The notes below the pieces were generated by a model. It was given only the letters and a program-made list of their open reading frames with translations. It was not told where the DNA came from and searched no databases. Shown piece after piece: positions 9,045 through 19,229 of a stretch of 64,000 nt of DNA. Every line of letters starts with the position of its first letter. The first letter of the stretch is position 1. A program made the position numbers and the translations under genes. The DNA is taken from the NCBI RefSeq assembly GCF_005795905.1, contig NZ_VAWE01000001.1, forward strand, positions 3,704,001 to 3,768,000. Reading direction: 5' to 3'. The stretch is from Streptomyces marianii. Its GTDB lineage: Bacteria > Actinomycetota > Actinomycetes > Streptomycetales > Streptomycetaceae.

Positions 9045-11253
9045 GCTTCTTCCTGTCTGTGCTTACGATTCTGAATTCGACGGGGTACTGCTGTCCGGAG
9101 TCGTCCTTGAACCACATTCCGTCTGGGCCCGGGAGCATCTCGGAGAACGCCAGCTCGCCATCGGGCACGCGCTCGCGTCCGCGGCGGATCTTCGACCAGA
9201 GCATGTCGACCATCAGAGGGTTGGCCAGGTCGGCGTAGACCGGTTTCACCTCGCCGGCGACCCGGACGAAGACGTTCTGCGGGATCCCGAGCCGTTCGCG
9301 CAGCGCCTGGAAGAAGGCAAAGACGGGCTCTTCCTTCGTGTCCGGGCCGGGGAAGTCCGCGAACGGCATTCGCCAGGTCTCGCGGCACACCACGACATCG
9401 TCGACGGTGACCCTCGGCTGATGGGCCTGCGGCTCCAGGAACCCGAACGACTGCGCCGCGGCGCTGCTGAGGTAGTCCCCCAGGACCTCTACGAGATCCT
9501 CCTCGAACGCCCCGTCCGAGGAGACCACCCGGAACCCCTCACCCGACGGGACGACCCGCAGGGAGGCAGCGGGGACGAGCTCGGCCGCGCTCGGGTGGTA
9601 CGACGGCTCGTTGCCGATGCCGATGTACCGGCACAGCGGGGACAGATGCGCGTCCGGCGGGGCGGTACGGGAGTTCACGTGCCCGGTGCCGAAGGGATAG
9701 AGCGGGTAGACGGCCCCGGCGATCTCGCGGTCCATCCAGGAGCGCACTTCCCGGGCGTCGGGTGCCGTGTCCAGGAAGAGCAGGGCGTTGACGGTGTTGA
9801 TGCACGAGTGCAGCTCACCGAGCACCACCTGGAACCGTCCGGCCCGGATGCTGTCGACGGAGTCCGCGTCGATCATCAGGTCGGGACTGTGCCAGCGCGC
9901 CTCGGTCCACGCGGGCCCGTCCGCGGGGAACATCTCGTACACCGCGTCCCGCAGTTCGGCGACGGTCCGCGTGGTGGGCGAGCCGTCCGCGTTCGGTCGC
10001 AGGATCTTCGTCCAGCGGGCGCGGAGCTCGGCGCTGGCCGCGTCGACGGGGCGTACCGCGTCGTCCCAGAAGGTGGTGGACATGGCCGCGAGGAGGCGCG
10101 AGACGGGATACCCGTCGGACCACTGCCCCTCGTCGGCCTCCATGATCCGTCGGGCCGCGCGCACGTACTCCGCCGCGATCGCGTGGGAGAACCAGCGCGA
10201 GCTGGTCAGCACCAGTTCGAGGACGGGCCCCACCTTGCCGAGGACCTCGGGCCCCAGCTTCACGTCGAGGTCGGCGACACAGTCCTCGTAGGCGATGCGC
10301 TTGCCGGCGTAGAACTGCCCGGCGCCCTGTTCGGCCCGCTCGCCAGTGACGCGTACGAAGACCTCCTCGGCGGCGGTCAGCGCCCGGGCCAGCCGCTCGG
10401 GCTCCGCAGCGTGCTCCTTCAGGGCCGCCACGGCCCGCACGACATCGTCGAGGTCCCGCAGCGCGGCCGTGCGGCGCTTGACGTCGCTCACCCGCATGAG
10501 CTGGCCCCGCAGCTGGCGTTCCGGCCGGCGGGCTTGGCGGACAGCGAAGTCGGTGCTGAGCACGCCCATGGCCTGCAGGCGCCGCACTTCGCCGCGCACC
10601 TCGTCGGTATCCCGGCCCGGGCAGCCGAGTGGGACCTCGTAGGCGGCGCGTGTGCCGTCGCACGCTTCCAGCACCGCGTGGCGCAGCGGTGTCACAGGCA
10701 GCCGGGAGCCGTCCTGGAGGGTGATGGCCTCACGTGTGATGTCCAGGCTCGGGGCGATGTGCGGCACCACCCAGGGGTCCAAGTCGTGCCGCAGGCGCAG
10801 CGCGCGGGCCAGGGCGCGGACCGCCCACAGCTCCATGTACACGTCACGCGACCTGGGGGCGCGGCCCGCGGGCGTGACCCGTGTCGGCTCCGGGTTCCAC
10901 GTACCCCACACCGACGGTCCGAAGAAGCCGATGGTGTCGTTCTTGGCACAGTAGCGGGACAGGTAGGCGGCCAGCGAACGGCGCAGGTAGCGCCGCCGCC
11001 GCCCGGCCAGGTGCGCGCCCTTGCGTACCTGCTCGCCCAGCAGGGGGTTCTGCCAGGCCAGCGCGCCCTGGAAGAGGCCGTCCCCGGCTGCCGTGCTCAA
11101 CCGCTCCAGTGCGGCCGACCTGGCCTCCTCGAAGGAGCCCGGGCCAGCCGTGGAAAGCCAGTCGAAAGGCATGCCGGTGGTGCGGACGACGAAGGAGGGC
11201 CAGATGCCCCATTCGCCGCTGCCGCCCAGGGGCAGGAGGTGGGTTGCGTTCAT
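9037..11253 (-). CDS. Stand-alone LanB-like protein (lantibiotic dehydratase N-terminal domain)
   Basis: A 738-residue protein resembling the N-terminal glutamylation domain of class I lantibiotic dehydratases. Features seen are the start region with [13 protein letters not shown], the block [13 protein letters not shown] near residue 110, then [20 protein letters not shown] and [18 protein letters not shown] mid-protein, and FADLANPL-like text near the C-terminus ([12 protein letters not shown]). Full-length LanBs are about 1000 residues and add an elimination domain, which appears to be missing. LanB glutamylation domains and the related PEARL ligases use aminoacyl-tRNA to modify or extend peptides. 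The ATG overlaps the MbtH stop by 4 bp and the end overlaps the exporter start, so it belongs to the NRPS operon. No precursor-peptide gene is seen. Its substrate may be an NRPS-bound or released peptide; this is inference. Confidence 0.82.
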   Translation of the reverse strand: MNATHLLPLGGSGEWGIWPSFVVRTTGMPFDWLSTAGPGSFEEARSAALERLSTAAGDGLFQGALAWQNPLLGEQVRKGAHLAGRRRRYLRRSLAAYLSRYCAKNDTIGFFGPSVWGTWNPEPTRVTPAGRAPRSRDVYMELWAVRALARALRLRHDLDPWVVPHIAPSLDITREAITLQDGSRLPVTPLRHAVLEACDGTRAAYEVPLGCPGRDTDEVRGEVRRLQAMGVLSTDFAVRQARRPERQLRGQLMRVSDVKRRTAALRDLDDVVRAVAALKEHAAEPERLARALTAAEEVFVRVTGERAEQGAGQFYAGKRIAYEDCVADLDVKLGPEVLGKVGPVLELVLTSSRWFSHAIAAEYVRAARRIMEADEGQWSDGYPVSRLLAAMSTTFWDDAVRPVDAASAELRARWTKILRPNADGSPTTRTVAELRDAVYEMFPADGPAWTEARWHSPDLMIDADSVDSIRAGRFQVVLGELHSCINTVNALLFLDTAPDAREVRSWMDREIAGAVYPLYPFGTGHVNSRTAPPDAHLSPLCRYIGIGNEPSYHPSAAELVPAASLRVVPSGEGFRVVSSDGAFEEDLVEVLGDYLSSAAAQSFGFLEPQAHQPRVTVDDVVVCRETWRMPFADFPGPDTKEEPVFAFFQALRERLGIPQNVFVRVAGEVKPVYADLANPLMVDMLWSKIRRGRERVPDGELAFSEMLPGPDGMWFKDDSGQQYPVEFRIVSTDRKKHD

Positions 11254-11474
11254 CGGACGGCTGCCGTGTCCATGGCCTTGCGCAGGCTGAGGGGGCGCAT
11301 GTCCGTCCAGACGCGTTCGACCTCGGCGAGGCAGGCGTCGATCTTCCCGGTGAAGCCGGTCGAGAGCCACCCGTCGGGGATGTCCCGGCCCGTGGGCCAG
11401 ATCGAGTGCTGTTCCTCGTGGTTCACGACCACGAGGTACGTGATGGTCATGTCGTCTTCGTCGAAGAGGGGCAT
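11250..11474 (-). CDS. MbtH-like NRPS accessory protein
   Basis: A 74-residue protein with the family signature: [10 protein letters not shown] near residue 18, then IPDGW and the C-terminal [14 protein letters not shown], including the conserved Trp residues. MbtH-like proteins bind adenylation domains and are often needed for their folding and activity. The gene lies 9 bp after the NRPS-2 stop and overlaps the LanB-like gene by 4 bp. It probably serves the A domains of this operon. Confidence 0.96.
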   Translation of the reverse strand: MPLFDEDDMTITYLVVVNHEEQHSIWPTGRDIPDGWLSTGFTGKIDACLAEVERVWTDMRPLSLRKAMDTAAVR

Positions 11475-11483
11475 GGCACCTTC

Positions 11484-14400
11484 TCAGAGTTGTGCGAGTG
11501 AAGTGAGTTCTTGCTGGATGTACGCGGAGAACTGTTCGATGCGGTGGCGAGTGAAGTGTCGGCCGCTGTAGCGCGCGGAGCCTTCGACATGTCCGTCGAC
11601 GATCTCGAACTCGATCTCGATGAGCGCTTCCGGCTGGGCCTTGGCGTCCTGCATGGGCGAGGGCGGCGGGTCCAGGAGGCGTACGTACGACTCCTGGACC
11701 AGCAGCGGGTGCGGCGAGCGCTCCCCGAAGTAGTTCAGGTGGATCTGGGGCTGGCGCAGGTGCCGCAGCGCCTCCGCACCGGGCGTGCCGTCGGCGAGGT
11801 AGCGCAGCAGGCCGAAGGAGTTGCGCAGCAGGGGATCGCCGGGCAGCAGCCCGCCGACCCGTCGCAGACCGTCCCGCGGCGTCTCTCCGGGTACGGCAAC
11901 GATACGGACCGGGAACATCCCGGTGTACCAGCCGACGGCACCGCTGGCGTCGGGCTCGGGGCCCGCCACGCCGCCGTACCCGTCCCGGCCCTGCGTGAGG
12001 ATGCCCAGCAGCAGAGGCCAGCCGTCGGTCCACCGGTGGTACGCCCGCGCCAGGGCGGTGGACAGGACGGCCTCCATCAGCGCACGGCCCTCCTCGTCCC
12101 GCAGTCCGCGCAGGCGGGCGGTCTCGGCCGGGGCCAGGGAGAGCGGCACCCGGTACTGCTCGCCACGTGTCGGGGGTCCCGGGTCGCGGTCTACAGGAAC
12201 GGGCCGGGACCCGTCGAGCACCCGCGCCCAGTGGCCGGCCAGCTCCTGCACCCTGGGGTGATGCGCGACGGCGGCCGAGGCGCGGGCCCATGCGGCGAAC
12301 CCCTCGACTGTGGCGGCGTCGCCCAACTCCTCACCCCGCACGGCGTGTTCGTACGCGTGGTGAAAGTTCTCCAGGAGCTGCTGCCAGGCGTAGCCGTCGA
12401 CGACGAGGTGGTGGAGGGCGAACAACAGCCTGGTGCGGTCGGGACCCAGCCGCACCAGCGTCACCGACCACGGCGGACTGTGTTCCAGGTCGGTCACCGC
12501 CCGGACTGTCCGCTCGAACTCTCCGAGTCGCCGGCTGCGTTCATCTTCGGGCAGTTCTCGCAGGTCAAGGACCCGGAACGTGACGAGATCAGGCCGTTTA
12601 GCGACGTACTGCCGCCACTCCCCCTCCGTGCGCCTCCAGCGCATGCGCAGAGCGCTGTGGCGGCGCGCGGTCCACTCCAGGGCCGCGAAGACCGCCTCCG
12701 GGTCCAGTTCGGCATCCAGCTCCAGGTAGTGGAAGAGCTGCTCAAGAGCCGGGTCGTCACCGGTCCGGTCGAAGAACACCCGTGCCCTCGGCAGGATCGG
12801 TACCAGCCCCGGGCCGTCGTCGAACCCGCTCGCGGGCGCCGGGCCCGCCGCGGCCGCCGCAGCGGCGAGGTCACTGAGCACGGGATGGCGGAACAGGTCG
12901 GCCGGGCCGAGCGTGATTCCCTTGCCCGCCGCCTTGGCGACCAGTCTCAGGGCCCGCAGCGAATCACCGCCCAAGTCGAAGAAGTCGGCGGTCCGTCCGA
13001 CCGGCCCGACGCCGAGCACGTCCTGCCAGATGCGGGCCAATTCGGCCTCCAGCGGCGTGCGAGGCTCGACATGCCGCGACACGCGAGCGGGGCTCTCGCC
13101 CGCCTCGTCGAAGACGTCGACGGTACGCAGCGCCTTGCGGTCCACCTTTCCGTTGGCGTTGAGCGGCAGCCGCGCGACGCGGACGACCACGGGCACCACC
13201 GGGGCCGGAAGGGTCCGCGCCGCGTGACGGCGTATCTCCGCCGTGACGAAGGTGTCCCCGGCGTCCGGCTGGGCGACGGCGAAGGCGACGAGCCGGTCGT
13301 CGCGCAGGACCACTCCGACCTGGCGGACAGCCGGGTGGGAGCGCACGACGGACTCGACGTCCGCCACCTCGACGCGCACCCCGCGCACCTTGACCTGGTC
13401 GTCGTCGCGGCCCCGGAATTCCAGAACACCGTCGGTACGCCAACGCGCCCGGTCACCGGTCCGGTACATGCGGGATCCGCCGCCCGCGAACGGATCGGGG
13501 ACGAAGCGCGCCCCGGTCGCGCCCGGCCGGTCCACGTACCCGTGGGCCAGGCCGTCGCCCCCGATGTAGAGGTCGCCCACGACACCCGCGGGCACCGGGC
13601 GCAGAGCCTCGTCGAGTACGTACACCCGCTCCCCGGCCAGGGGACGGCCGATCGGCACCACGCCACGGTCCAGGTGGGCGTCCGTCACGTCCAGCGCAGT
13701 CGACCAGATGGTGGTCTCGGTGGGTCCGTACCAGTTCTCCAAGCGCACCCCGCGCCCGAGCAGGGTCTCGGCGACGGGAGCGGGCAGCGCCTCGCCGCCG
13801 CACCAGCCGCTCAGGCCCGCCAGGTCCCCCGGGGTGTCGGCAAGTGCGGCCCAGACGGTGGGTGTGGCCTGCAGCAAGCTCGCACCGGACGTACGCACCG
13901 CCGTCATCAGGGCGTCCGGATCGAGGACGCCACCGGTGTCGTGCAGCACGAGATGGGCCCCGACCGTCAGCGGCAGCAGCAGCTCCACGATCGAGATGTC
14001 GAAGCCGACGGTGGTGACGGCCAGGACGGTGTCGTCCCGGCTCCACCCCCCGGTCGCCGCGTCGGTGAACACCGCCAGCGCGCGATGGGAGACGGCGACC
14101 CCCTTGGGGCGCCCCGTGGAGCCGGAGGTGAACATCTCGTACGCCACGGCCTCGGGAATCACCGCCGCATCGGCCGCGTCGGCCTGCGCCGCCGAGGGCA
14201 GGTCCGCCCGCACTACGGCGGTGCCGCGCGGTGCCCTGCCGATGGTCCGCGCGTCCACCACGACGGCGCGCGGCCGGGCCACGTCGCTGATCAGCTCGGT
14301 GCGGGCCGCCGGCTGCGCCGGGTCCAGCGGTACGTAGACGGCGCCGCACTGCCACACCGCGATGAGCGCCGCGATCAGCTCCATGCGCCGTGGCAGGCAG

Positions 14401-17400
14401 ACGGCGACCGGGTCGCCCTGCCCGACGCCCGCGGCGCGCAACCCGTCCGCCACGCGGGCCGCGGCCGCGGCGAGTTCGGCGTACGAGTGCGTGCCATTGA
14501 CGTCCGTCACCGCGGGAGCGGCGGCCCGCTCCGCCACGCGGGCCCGGATCCGGGCCGGAACCGGGAGCGGCGAGGCGGCGCCGGGCTCGCCTCGGCCCCA
14601 CGCGTTCAGGATGGTCCGCTGCCCGTCCGGTGTCAGGACGTGGCGGGAGGACAGCGGCTCCTCGGGCTCTGTGGCCAGCCACCCCAGCACCGACCGGTAC
14701 AGCTCCACCAACTGGTCCGCCTCCCACTCCGCGAAGTGGCGTGGGGAGGCCGCCAGGAGCAGCGCCAGATGCCCGTGGGTCTCGTCGGCTCCGTGGTCGA
14801 AGGAGACGTACAGCGGATAGTTCGTCGGGGCGATCTCCTGGAACTCCCCGGAGAGGCGGACCGCCGACGGGCCCGGCGTGTCCTTGCCGAGTTCCCCGAG
14901 GGCGTGGAACCGGGTGTAGTTGAAGACCGCGGTGACCAGCGGGCCATGCGCGCTGCGGCGCTCCAGTGCCGCCCCGGGGTAGGTCCGATGCCGCAGGAGC
15001 GCGGTCTCGGCCCGGAAGCACTCCTTGACCAGGGTGGCCCCGCTGAGGCCCGCCGTCCGCAGCCGTACGGGCAGGGTGTTGAGGTACATGCCCCGGGTGT
15101 CCTCGGCTCCGGCCGTCTCCGGACGGCCGTTGACGACCAGACCGGTGAGCACCTCGTCCCGGCCGGTCCACAAGGCGAGTACGGCGGCGTGCCCGGCGAG
15201 CAGGACGTCCTTGACGGGGGTGCCCAGGCGGTGGGCAAGCCGTTCGAGGCCGCGCTGGACGTCGAGCGGCAGCGGGACGACGCGCCGTTCGGCGGCGGCG
15301 GGCTGCTCGCCGCGCCGAGCGGGCAGCTCCAGCGGCTCGGCGCCAGCCAGGGTCTCGTCCCAGAACTCCCGGGCCGCCGGGTCCGCGAGGGCCTTGCGCT
15401 CGTCGGCCACGAAGTCGCGGAACAGCGTCGCCGGGGCCTCGACGGCGGGCAGCGCGCCGCCCGTGAGCAGGACGTCGTAGGCGCGAAGGATCTCGGAGAC
15501 CGTAGAGGTGAAGCTCCAGCCGTCGAGGATGGCGTGGCATTCGGTGACGCAGAACCAGAACAGGTCCGTGTCCGCCTGCTGCGCGGTGATGCGGAAGAGT
15601 GGAGCGCGGCCGAGGTCCAGGACACGTCCCCGCTCCTCGCGCATCCATGCGTCCACCCGGGCGGATGCCCCGTCGAAAGCCAGGGGCGCCCCGTCCCGTC
15701 CCCTCAAGTCGACGACAGTGACCGGCGGTTCGACGTCACGGTGGACGAGCTGGAGGGGCTCGCTGTAGCTGGACAGGTCGAAGGACGTACGCAGCACCGC
15801 GTGGCGCGCCATGACATGGGCCACCGCGTCGCGGAGCAGCCCTTCGTCCAGTGCCGCGCGCACCGCGACACCTGTCACGTTCAGATAGGCGGCGTCGTCG
15901 AGCTGGTGGAAGACCATGCCCTGCTGGAGCAGGGTGAGCGGGTAGGCGTCCTCACAGCCTTCGGGCAGCAGCGGCCGGTCGGCGGGGGCGGTCAGTTCGA
16001 AGGGACAGGTTCCCTCGCCCCGGTGGGCGTCCGACTCCCCTGCGAGTACGGCGAGTTCGGACACGGTCTGGGCGGTGAACACATCCGCGACCGAGATCCC
16101 CAGCCCCTTCTCCTGGGCGAGCGCCGCGACCTGCACCGCGCGGATCGAGTCGCCGCCGAGCTCGAAGAACTTGTCATCCGCCCCCACGCGGTCGCTGTGG
16201 AGCACATCGACCCAGATCGCGGCGATCACCTCTTCGCACTCCCCTTGCGGGGCCCGGTAGGGGGCCCGGACGGCGTCAGCGAGCCGCGCCCCCCGGGCGC
16301 GCTCCCGCAGAGCGCGGCGGTCCAGCTTGCCGTTGACGGTCCTGGGCAGGTCCGTGGTCGTCGTCAGGACGGGAACCATGTGCGCGGGAAGTCGCGCCGC
16401 TAGGTGTGCCCGCAGCTCCGCGGCGACCAAGCCGTCGTGCGCGGGCACGACGAAGGCGATCAGCCGGCCCTCGTCCGCGACCACACCGGCCGCCGCCACG
16501 CCGGAGTGGGCGGCCACGGCCGCCTCGACCTCGCCCGGCTCGATACGGAAGCCGCGCACCTTCACCTGGGCGTCCACGCGGCCCAGGTACTCCAGTTCAC
16601 CGTTCGCGAGCAGCCGGACGCGGTCGCCCGTTCGGTACATGCTGCCGCCGTCGGCCGCGAAGGGGTCCGGCATGAACCGGGTGGTGGTCAGTGTCCTCCG
16701 TCCTGCGTAGCCCTGGGCGACGCCCTTGCCGCCGACGTACAACTCGCCGGGAACTCCGGGCGGCAGGGGCCGCATCCAGGGGTCGAGCACGTATGCGGAC
16801 AGATGCGGCAGCGGTACGCCGATGGGGCTGCCCGTCATGGGCCGCTCGGCGTCTGCCCGGGTGATCTCGCGGAGGGTCACGTGCACGGTCGTCTCGGTGA
16901 TCCCGTACATGTTGACCAGCCGCGGCAGGTCCGCGACCGGCAGCCGGAACCACGGCCGCAGGGCGGTCGGCCTGAGGGCTTCGCCGCCGAAGACGACGGT
17001 GCGCAGCGCACCGGGGAAGGGGGCGTGCGTTCCCGCCCAGAGGTGGACCAGCGAGTCGAACGCGGTCGGGGTCTGGTTGAGTACGCTCACGCGTTCGTCG
17101 ATGAGCAGTTTCAGGAACCGGTCAGGTGTGCGGGCGGTGTCCCGGTCGACGACCACGACGGTGCCGCCGGAGGTCAGCGGGCCCCACATCTCCCAGACCG
17201 AGAAGTCGAAGGCGATGGAGTGGAACAGCGTCCACCGGTCGGCCTCCCCGTACCCCAAAGCCGCGCGCCCCTCGGACAGTAGGGACGCGAGGTTTCCGTG
17301 GGTCACGGTGACGCCCTTGGGGGCGCCGGTGGAGCCGGAGGTGTATATGCGGTACAGCGGAGAGGCCGACGTCACCGCGCGGGACCCGAAGCCCTCGGAG

Positions 17401-19229
17401 GCAGCCTCCTCGGGCCCGTCCAGCGGTACGACATCGAGGTGCCCCGCTCCGGCCCACTCCGCGAGGGAGGGGTCACCCACGAGAACGGTGCAGCCCGCGT
17501 CCTCCAGCAGTGAGCGTAGCCGCAGCTTCGGGTGCTCCTCGTCCAGCGGCAGTGCGGTGAGCCCGGCCTTGGCCACGGCCAGCATCGCCACGACGAGGCC
17601 GGCGCCGCGCCGGGCCAGGACCGCGACGGGGACGCGCGGGTCGGCCACCCGCCGGCCTATGAGGCGGGCCAGCGCCTCGGCCCGCCGGTCCAGTTCGCCG
17701 TACCCGATACGGGTGGAGCCGTGTACCACGGCCTCGCGCTCAGGGTGGGCGGCGGCCTGCTCCTCGAACCAGCCGACGACGCCTCGCCGCCCCAGGCGCG
17801 GCGAGGTGTGGCGCCCGCCGTCGCCCTGCGGCAACGGGGCGCCCAGTCCGAGCGCGGACATGGGGGCATCGGGGCGGGCGACGACCTCGGTGAGGAGCGC
17901 CTCGTAGCAGGCCAGCCATGAGCGGGCCGTGTCGGCTCCGATGAGGTCGCTGTCGTACTCCAGGTACAGGCGCGTACCGTCGGATGCCTCCTCGACGGTC
18001 AGCGTCAGGTCGAACTTCGAGACGCCCAGGTCGACTTCGAGACGCCCGGCGGAGAGCCCGCCGGGCAGTTCCCGGGCGCTGGCGACCGTACGGCGGTGGT
18101 TGAACACGGCCTGGACGAGCGGCGACCGGCTGCGCTCCCGCTCGATGTCCATGGCCTCGACCAGCCGCTCGAAGGGCAGGTCGCGGTGGGCGACGGCCTC
18201 ACTCGTCGACCGGTGCACCCGGGCGACGAGGTCGCGTACGCGGGGGTCGTCCGCGACCGGTGTGCGCAGGCACACCATGTTCACGAAGTTCCCCACTCGG
18301 GGGGAGTCCTCGGCCCGCCGGGTGGTGACCGGGCAGCCGATCAGCAGGTCCTGCTCACCGGTGAGGACCTGGAGCAGGTAGCGGTAGAGCGCCAGGTGCA
18401 CGGACGAGGAGGTGACGCGCTGTTCACGGGCGAACCCGGTGACGCCGGAGGCCAGCTCCGTGTCGAGGAGGCGCTGGATACGGCGTCCGTTGTTGCCCTG
18501 CACCGCGGGGCGCGGGTGGTCCGTGGGCAGCTCGACGACCGTGGGAGCGCCCGCCACGCGTGCACGCCACCACTCCAGCTCCTCCTGCTCGGTGACCGGT
18601 TCCGGTCCGGTCGCCGGGCGCGGGACGACGGGCCCTGCCGCGACGCCCGCGTACCGGGCGAACACCTCTGCGATGAGCAAGTCCAGGCTGTCGCCGTCTC
18701 CGACGATGTGGTGCACGCAGAGGCACACCAGGTGCTCGTTCTCCGCGGCCTCGGCCACGGCCAGCCGTGCAAGCGGGCCGCCCGCGAGGTCGAACGGGCG
18801 GCGGGCCTGCCCCGCCAGCCACTGGTGAGCGGCGTCCGGTGACTCGAAGTCCGTGCCGAGGACCGACTCCGGTGCGGTGTCGTGCGGGCCCAGGACCCGG
18901 GTCCGGGGGCGGCCGCGCTCGTCCTCGAAGACCGTGCGCAGGGCTTCGTAGCGGGAGACTACCGCCGAGAAGGCGTCGGACAGCCGCCGGGTGTCCAGCG
19001 GCCCGGAGAGACGCACGCCAGCCGCGATGTTGTAGCCCGCGCTGTCCGGGTCCAGGCGGTGCAGGAACCACAGCCGGGTCTCGGCCCGGGTCAGCCGGGA
19101 GGAGTCCGGGGCTGCGCTCGAGGCTTCTGTGGCCTCCGGGCCCGGGGCGGATGCCTGCTCGAGTCCGTGAGCCTGCATCTCGGCGTCGAGTAGACGCAGA
19201 AACTCGGGATCGTCGAAGACGTCGGTCAT
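11484..19229 (-). CDS. NRPS-2, two modules: C-A-PCP-C-A-PCP-E
   Basis: A synthetase of 2581 residues. C1 about 45-460 with HHIVGDG near 171; A1 about 475-985 (YRIYTSGSTGAPKG); PCP1 with LGGDS near 1026; C2 about 1095-1530 with CHAILDG near 1228; A2 about 1555-2040; PCP2 with LGGDS near 2081; terminal domain about 2135-2581 with HHLVVDG, GWYTGMFPV and LNYFGE, which fits an epimerization domain. Specificity residues read by eye: A1 D-F-W-Q-V-F-M-V-H-K (closest in memory to threonine codes) and A2 D-I-V-A-G-C-W-I-W-K (not recognised). The second residue is therefore probably converted to the D form. The first His of the C2 motif is Cys, but the catalytic second His is kept. Its start overlaps the NRPS-3 stop by 4 bp. 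Confidence 0.95.
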   Translation of the reverse strand: MTDVFDDPEFLRLLDAEMQAHGLEQASAPGPEATEASSAAPDSSRLTRAETRLWFLHRLDPDSAGYNIAAGVRLSGPLDTRRLSDAFSAVVSRYEALRTVFEDERGRPRTRVLGPHDTAPESVLGTDFESPDAAHQWLAGQARRPFDLAGGPLARLAVAEAAENEHLVCLCVHHIVGDGDSLDLLIAEVFARYAGVAAGPVVPRPATGPEPVTEQEELEWWRARVAGAPTVVELPTDHPRPAVQGNNGRRIQRLLDTELASGVTGFAREQRVTSSSVHLALYRYLLQVLTGEQDLLIGCPVTTRRAEDSPRVGNFVNMVCLRTPVADDPRVRDLVARVHRSTSEAVAHRDLPFERLVEAMDIERERSRSPLVQAVFNHRRTVASARELPGGLSAGRLEVDLGVSKFDLTLTVEEASDGTRLYLEYDSDLIGADTARSWLACYEALLTEVVARPDAPMSALGLGAPLPQGDGGRHTSPRLGRRGVVGWFEEQAAAHPEREAVVHGSTRIGYGELDRRAEALARLIGRRVADPRVPVAVLARRGAGLVVAMLAVAKAGLTALPLDEEHPKLRLRSLLEDAGCTVLVGDPSLAEWAGAGHLDVVPLDGPEEAASEGFGSRAVTSASPLYRIYTSGSTGAPKGVTVTHGNLASLLSEGRAALGYGEADRWTLFHSIAFDFSVWEMWGPLTSGGTVVVVDRDTARTPDRFLKLLIDERVSVLNQTPTAFDSLVHLWAGTHAPFPGALRTVVFGGEALRPTALRPWFRLPVADLPRLVNMYGITETTVHVTLREITRADAERPMTGSPIGVPLPHLSAYVLDPWMRPLPPGVPGELYVGGKGVAQGYAGRRTLTTTRFMPDPFAADGGSMYRTGDRVRLLANGELEYLGRVDAQVKVRGFRIEPGEVEAAVAAHSGVAAAGVVADEGRLIAFVVPAHDGLVAAELRAHLAARLPAHMVPVLTTTTDLPRTVNGKLDRRALRERARGARLADAVRAPYRAPQGECEEVIAAIWVDVLHSDRVGADDKFFELGGDSIRAVQVAALAQEKGLGISVADVFTAQTVSELAVLAGESDAHRGEGTCPFELTAPADRPLLPEGCEDAYPLTLLQQGMVFHQLDDAAYLNVTGVAVRAALDEGLLRDAVAHVMARHAVLRTSFDLSSYSEPLQLVHRDVEPPVTVVDLRGRDGAPLAFDGASARVDAWMREERGRVLDLGRAPLFRITAQQADTDLFWFCVTECHAILDGWSFTSTVSEILRAYDVLLTGGALPAVEAPATLFRDFVADERKALADPAAREFWDETLAGAEPLELPARRGEQPAAAERRVVPLPLDVQRGLERLAHRLGTPVKDVLLAGHAAVLALWTGRDEVLTGLVVNGRPETAGAEDTRGMYLNTLPVRLRTAGLSGATLVKECFRAETALLRHRTYPGAALERRSAHGPLVTAVFNYTRFHALGELGKDTPGPSAVRLSGEFQEIAPTNYPLYVSFDHGADETHGHLALLLAASPRHFAEWEADQLVELYRSVLGWLATEPEEPLSSRHVLTPDGQRTILNAWGRGEPGAASPLPVPARIRARVAERAAAPAVTDVNGTHSYAELAAAAARVADGLRAAGVGQGDPVAVCLPRRMELIAALIAVWQCGAVYVPLDPAQPAARTELISDVARPRAVVVDARTIGRAPRGTAVVRADLPSAAQADAADAAVIPEAVAYEMFTSGSTGRPKGVAVSHRALAVFTDAATGGWSRDDTVLAVTTVGFDISIVELLLPLTVGAHLVLHDTGGVLDPDALMTAVRTSGASLLQATPTVWAALADTPGDLAGLSGWCGGEALPAPVAETLLGRGVRLENWYGPTETTIWSTALDVTDAHLDRGVVPIGRPLAGERVYVLDEALRPVPAGVVGDLYIGGDGLAHGYVDRPGATGARFVPDPFAGGGSRMYRTGDRARWRTDGVLEFRGRDDDQVKVRGVRVEVADVESVVRSHPAVRQVGVVLRDDRLVAFAVAQPDAGDTFVTAEIRRHAARTLPAPVVPVVVRVARLPLNANGKVDRKALRTVDVFDEAGESPARVSRHVEPRTPLEAELARIWQDVLGVGPVGRTADFFDLGGDSLRALRLVAKAAGKGITLGPADLFRHPVLSDLAAAAAAAGPAPASGFDDGPGLVPILPRARVFFDRTGDDPALEQLFHYLELDAELDPEAVFAALEWTARRHSALRMRWRRTEGEWRQYVAKRPDLVTFRVLDLRELPEDERSRRLGEFERTVRAVTDLEHSPPWSVTLVRLGPDRTRLLFALHHLVVDGYAWQQLLENFHHAYEHAVRGEELGDAATVEGFAAWARASAAVAHHPRVQELAGHWARVLDGSRPVPVDRDPGPPTRGEQYRVPLSLAPAETARLRGLRDEEGRALMEAVLSTALARAYHRWTDGWPLLLGILTQGRDGYGGVAGPEPDASGAVGWYTGMFPVRIVAVPGETPRDGLRRVGGLLPGDPLLRNSFGLLRYLADGTPGAEALRHLRQPQIHLNYFGERSPHPLLVQESYVRLLDPPPSPMQDAKAQPEALIEIEFEIVDGHVEGSARYSGRHFTRHRIEQFSAYIQQELTSLAQL

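Noticed and set aside
11511..16403. Very long open frame antisense to NRPS-2
   Set aside because: It mirrors the third-position GC bias of the real gene, is rich in Arg/Gly/Val/His, has no family features and no ribosome site. The same applies to long antisense frames over the other synthetases, tmk, topA and hppA.
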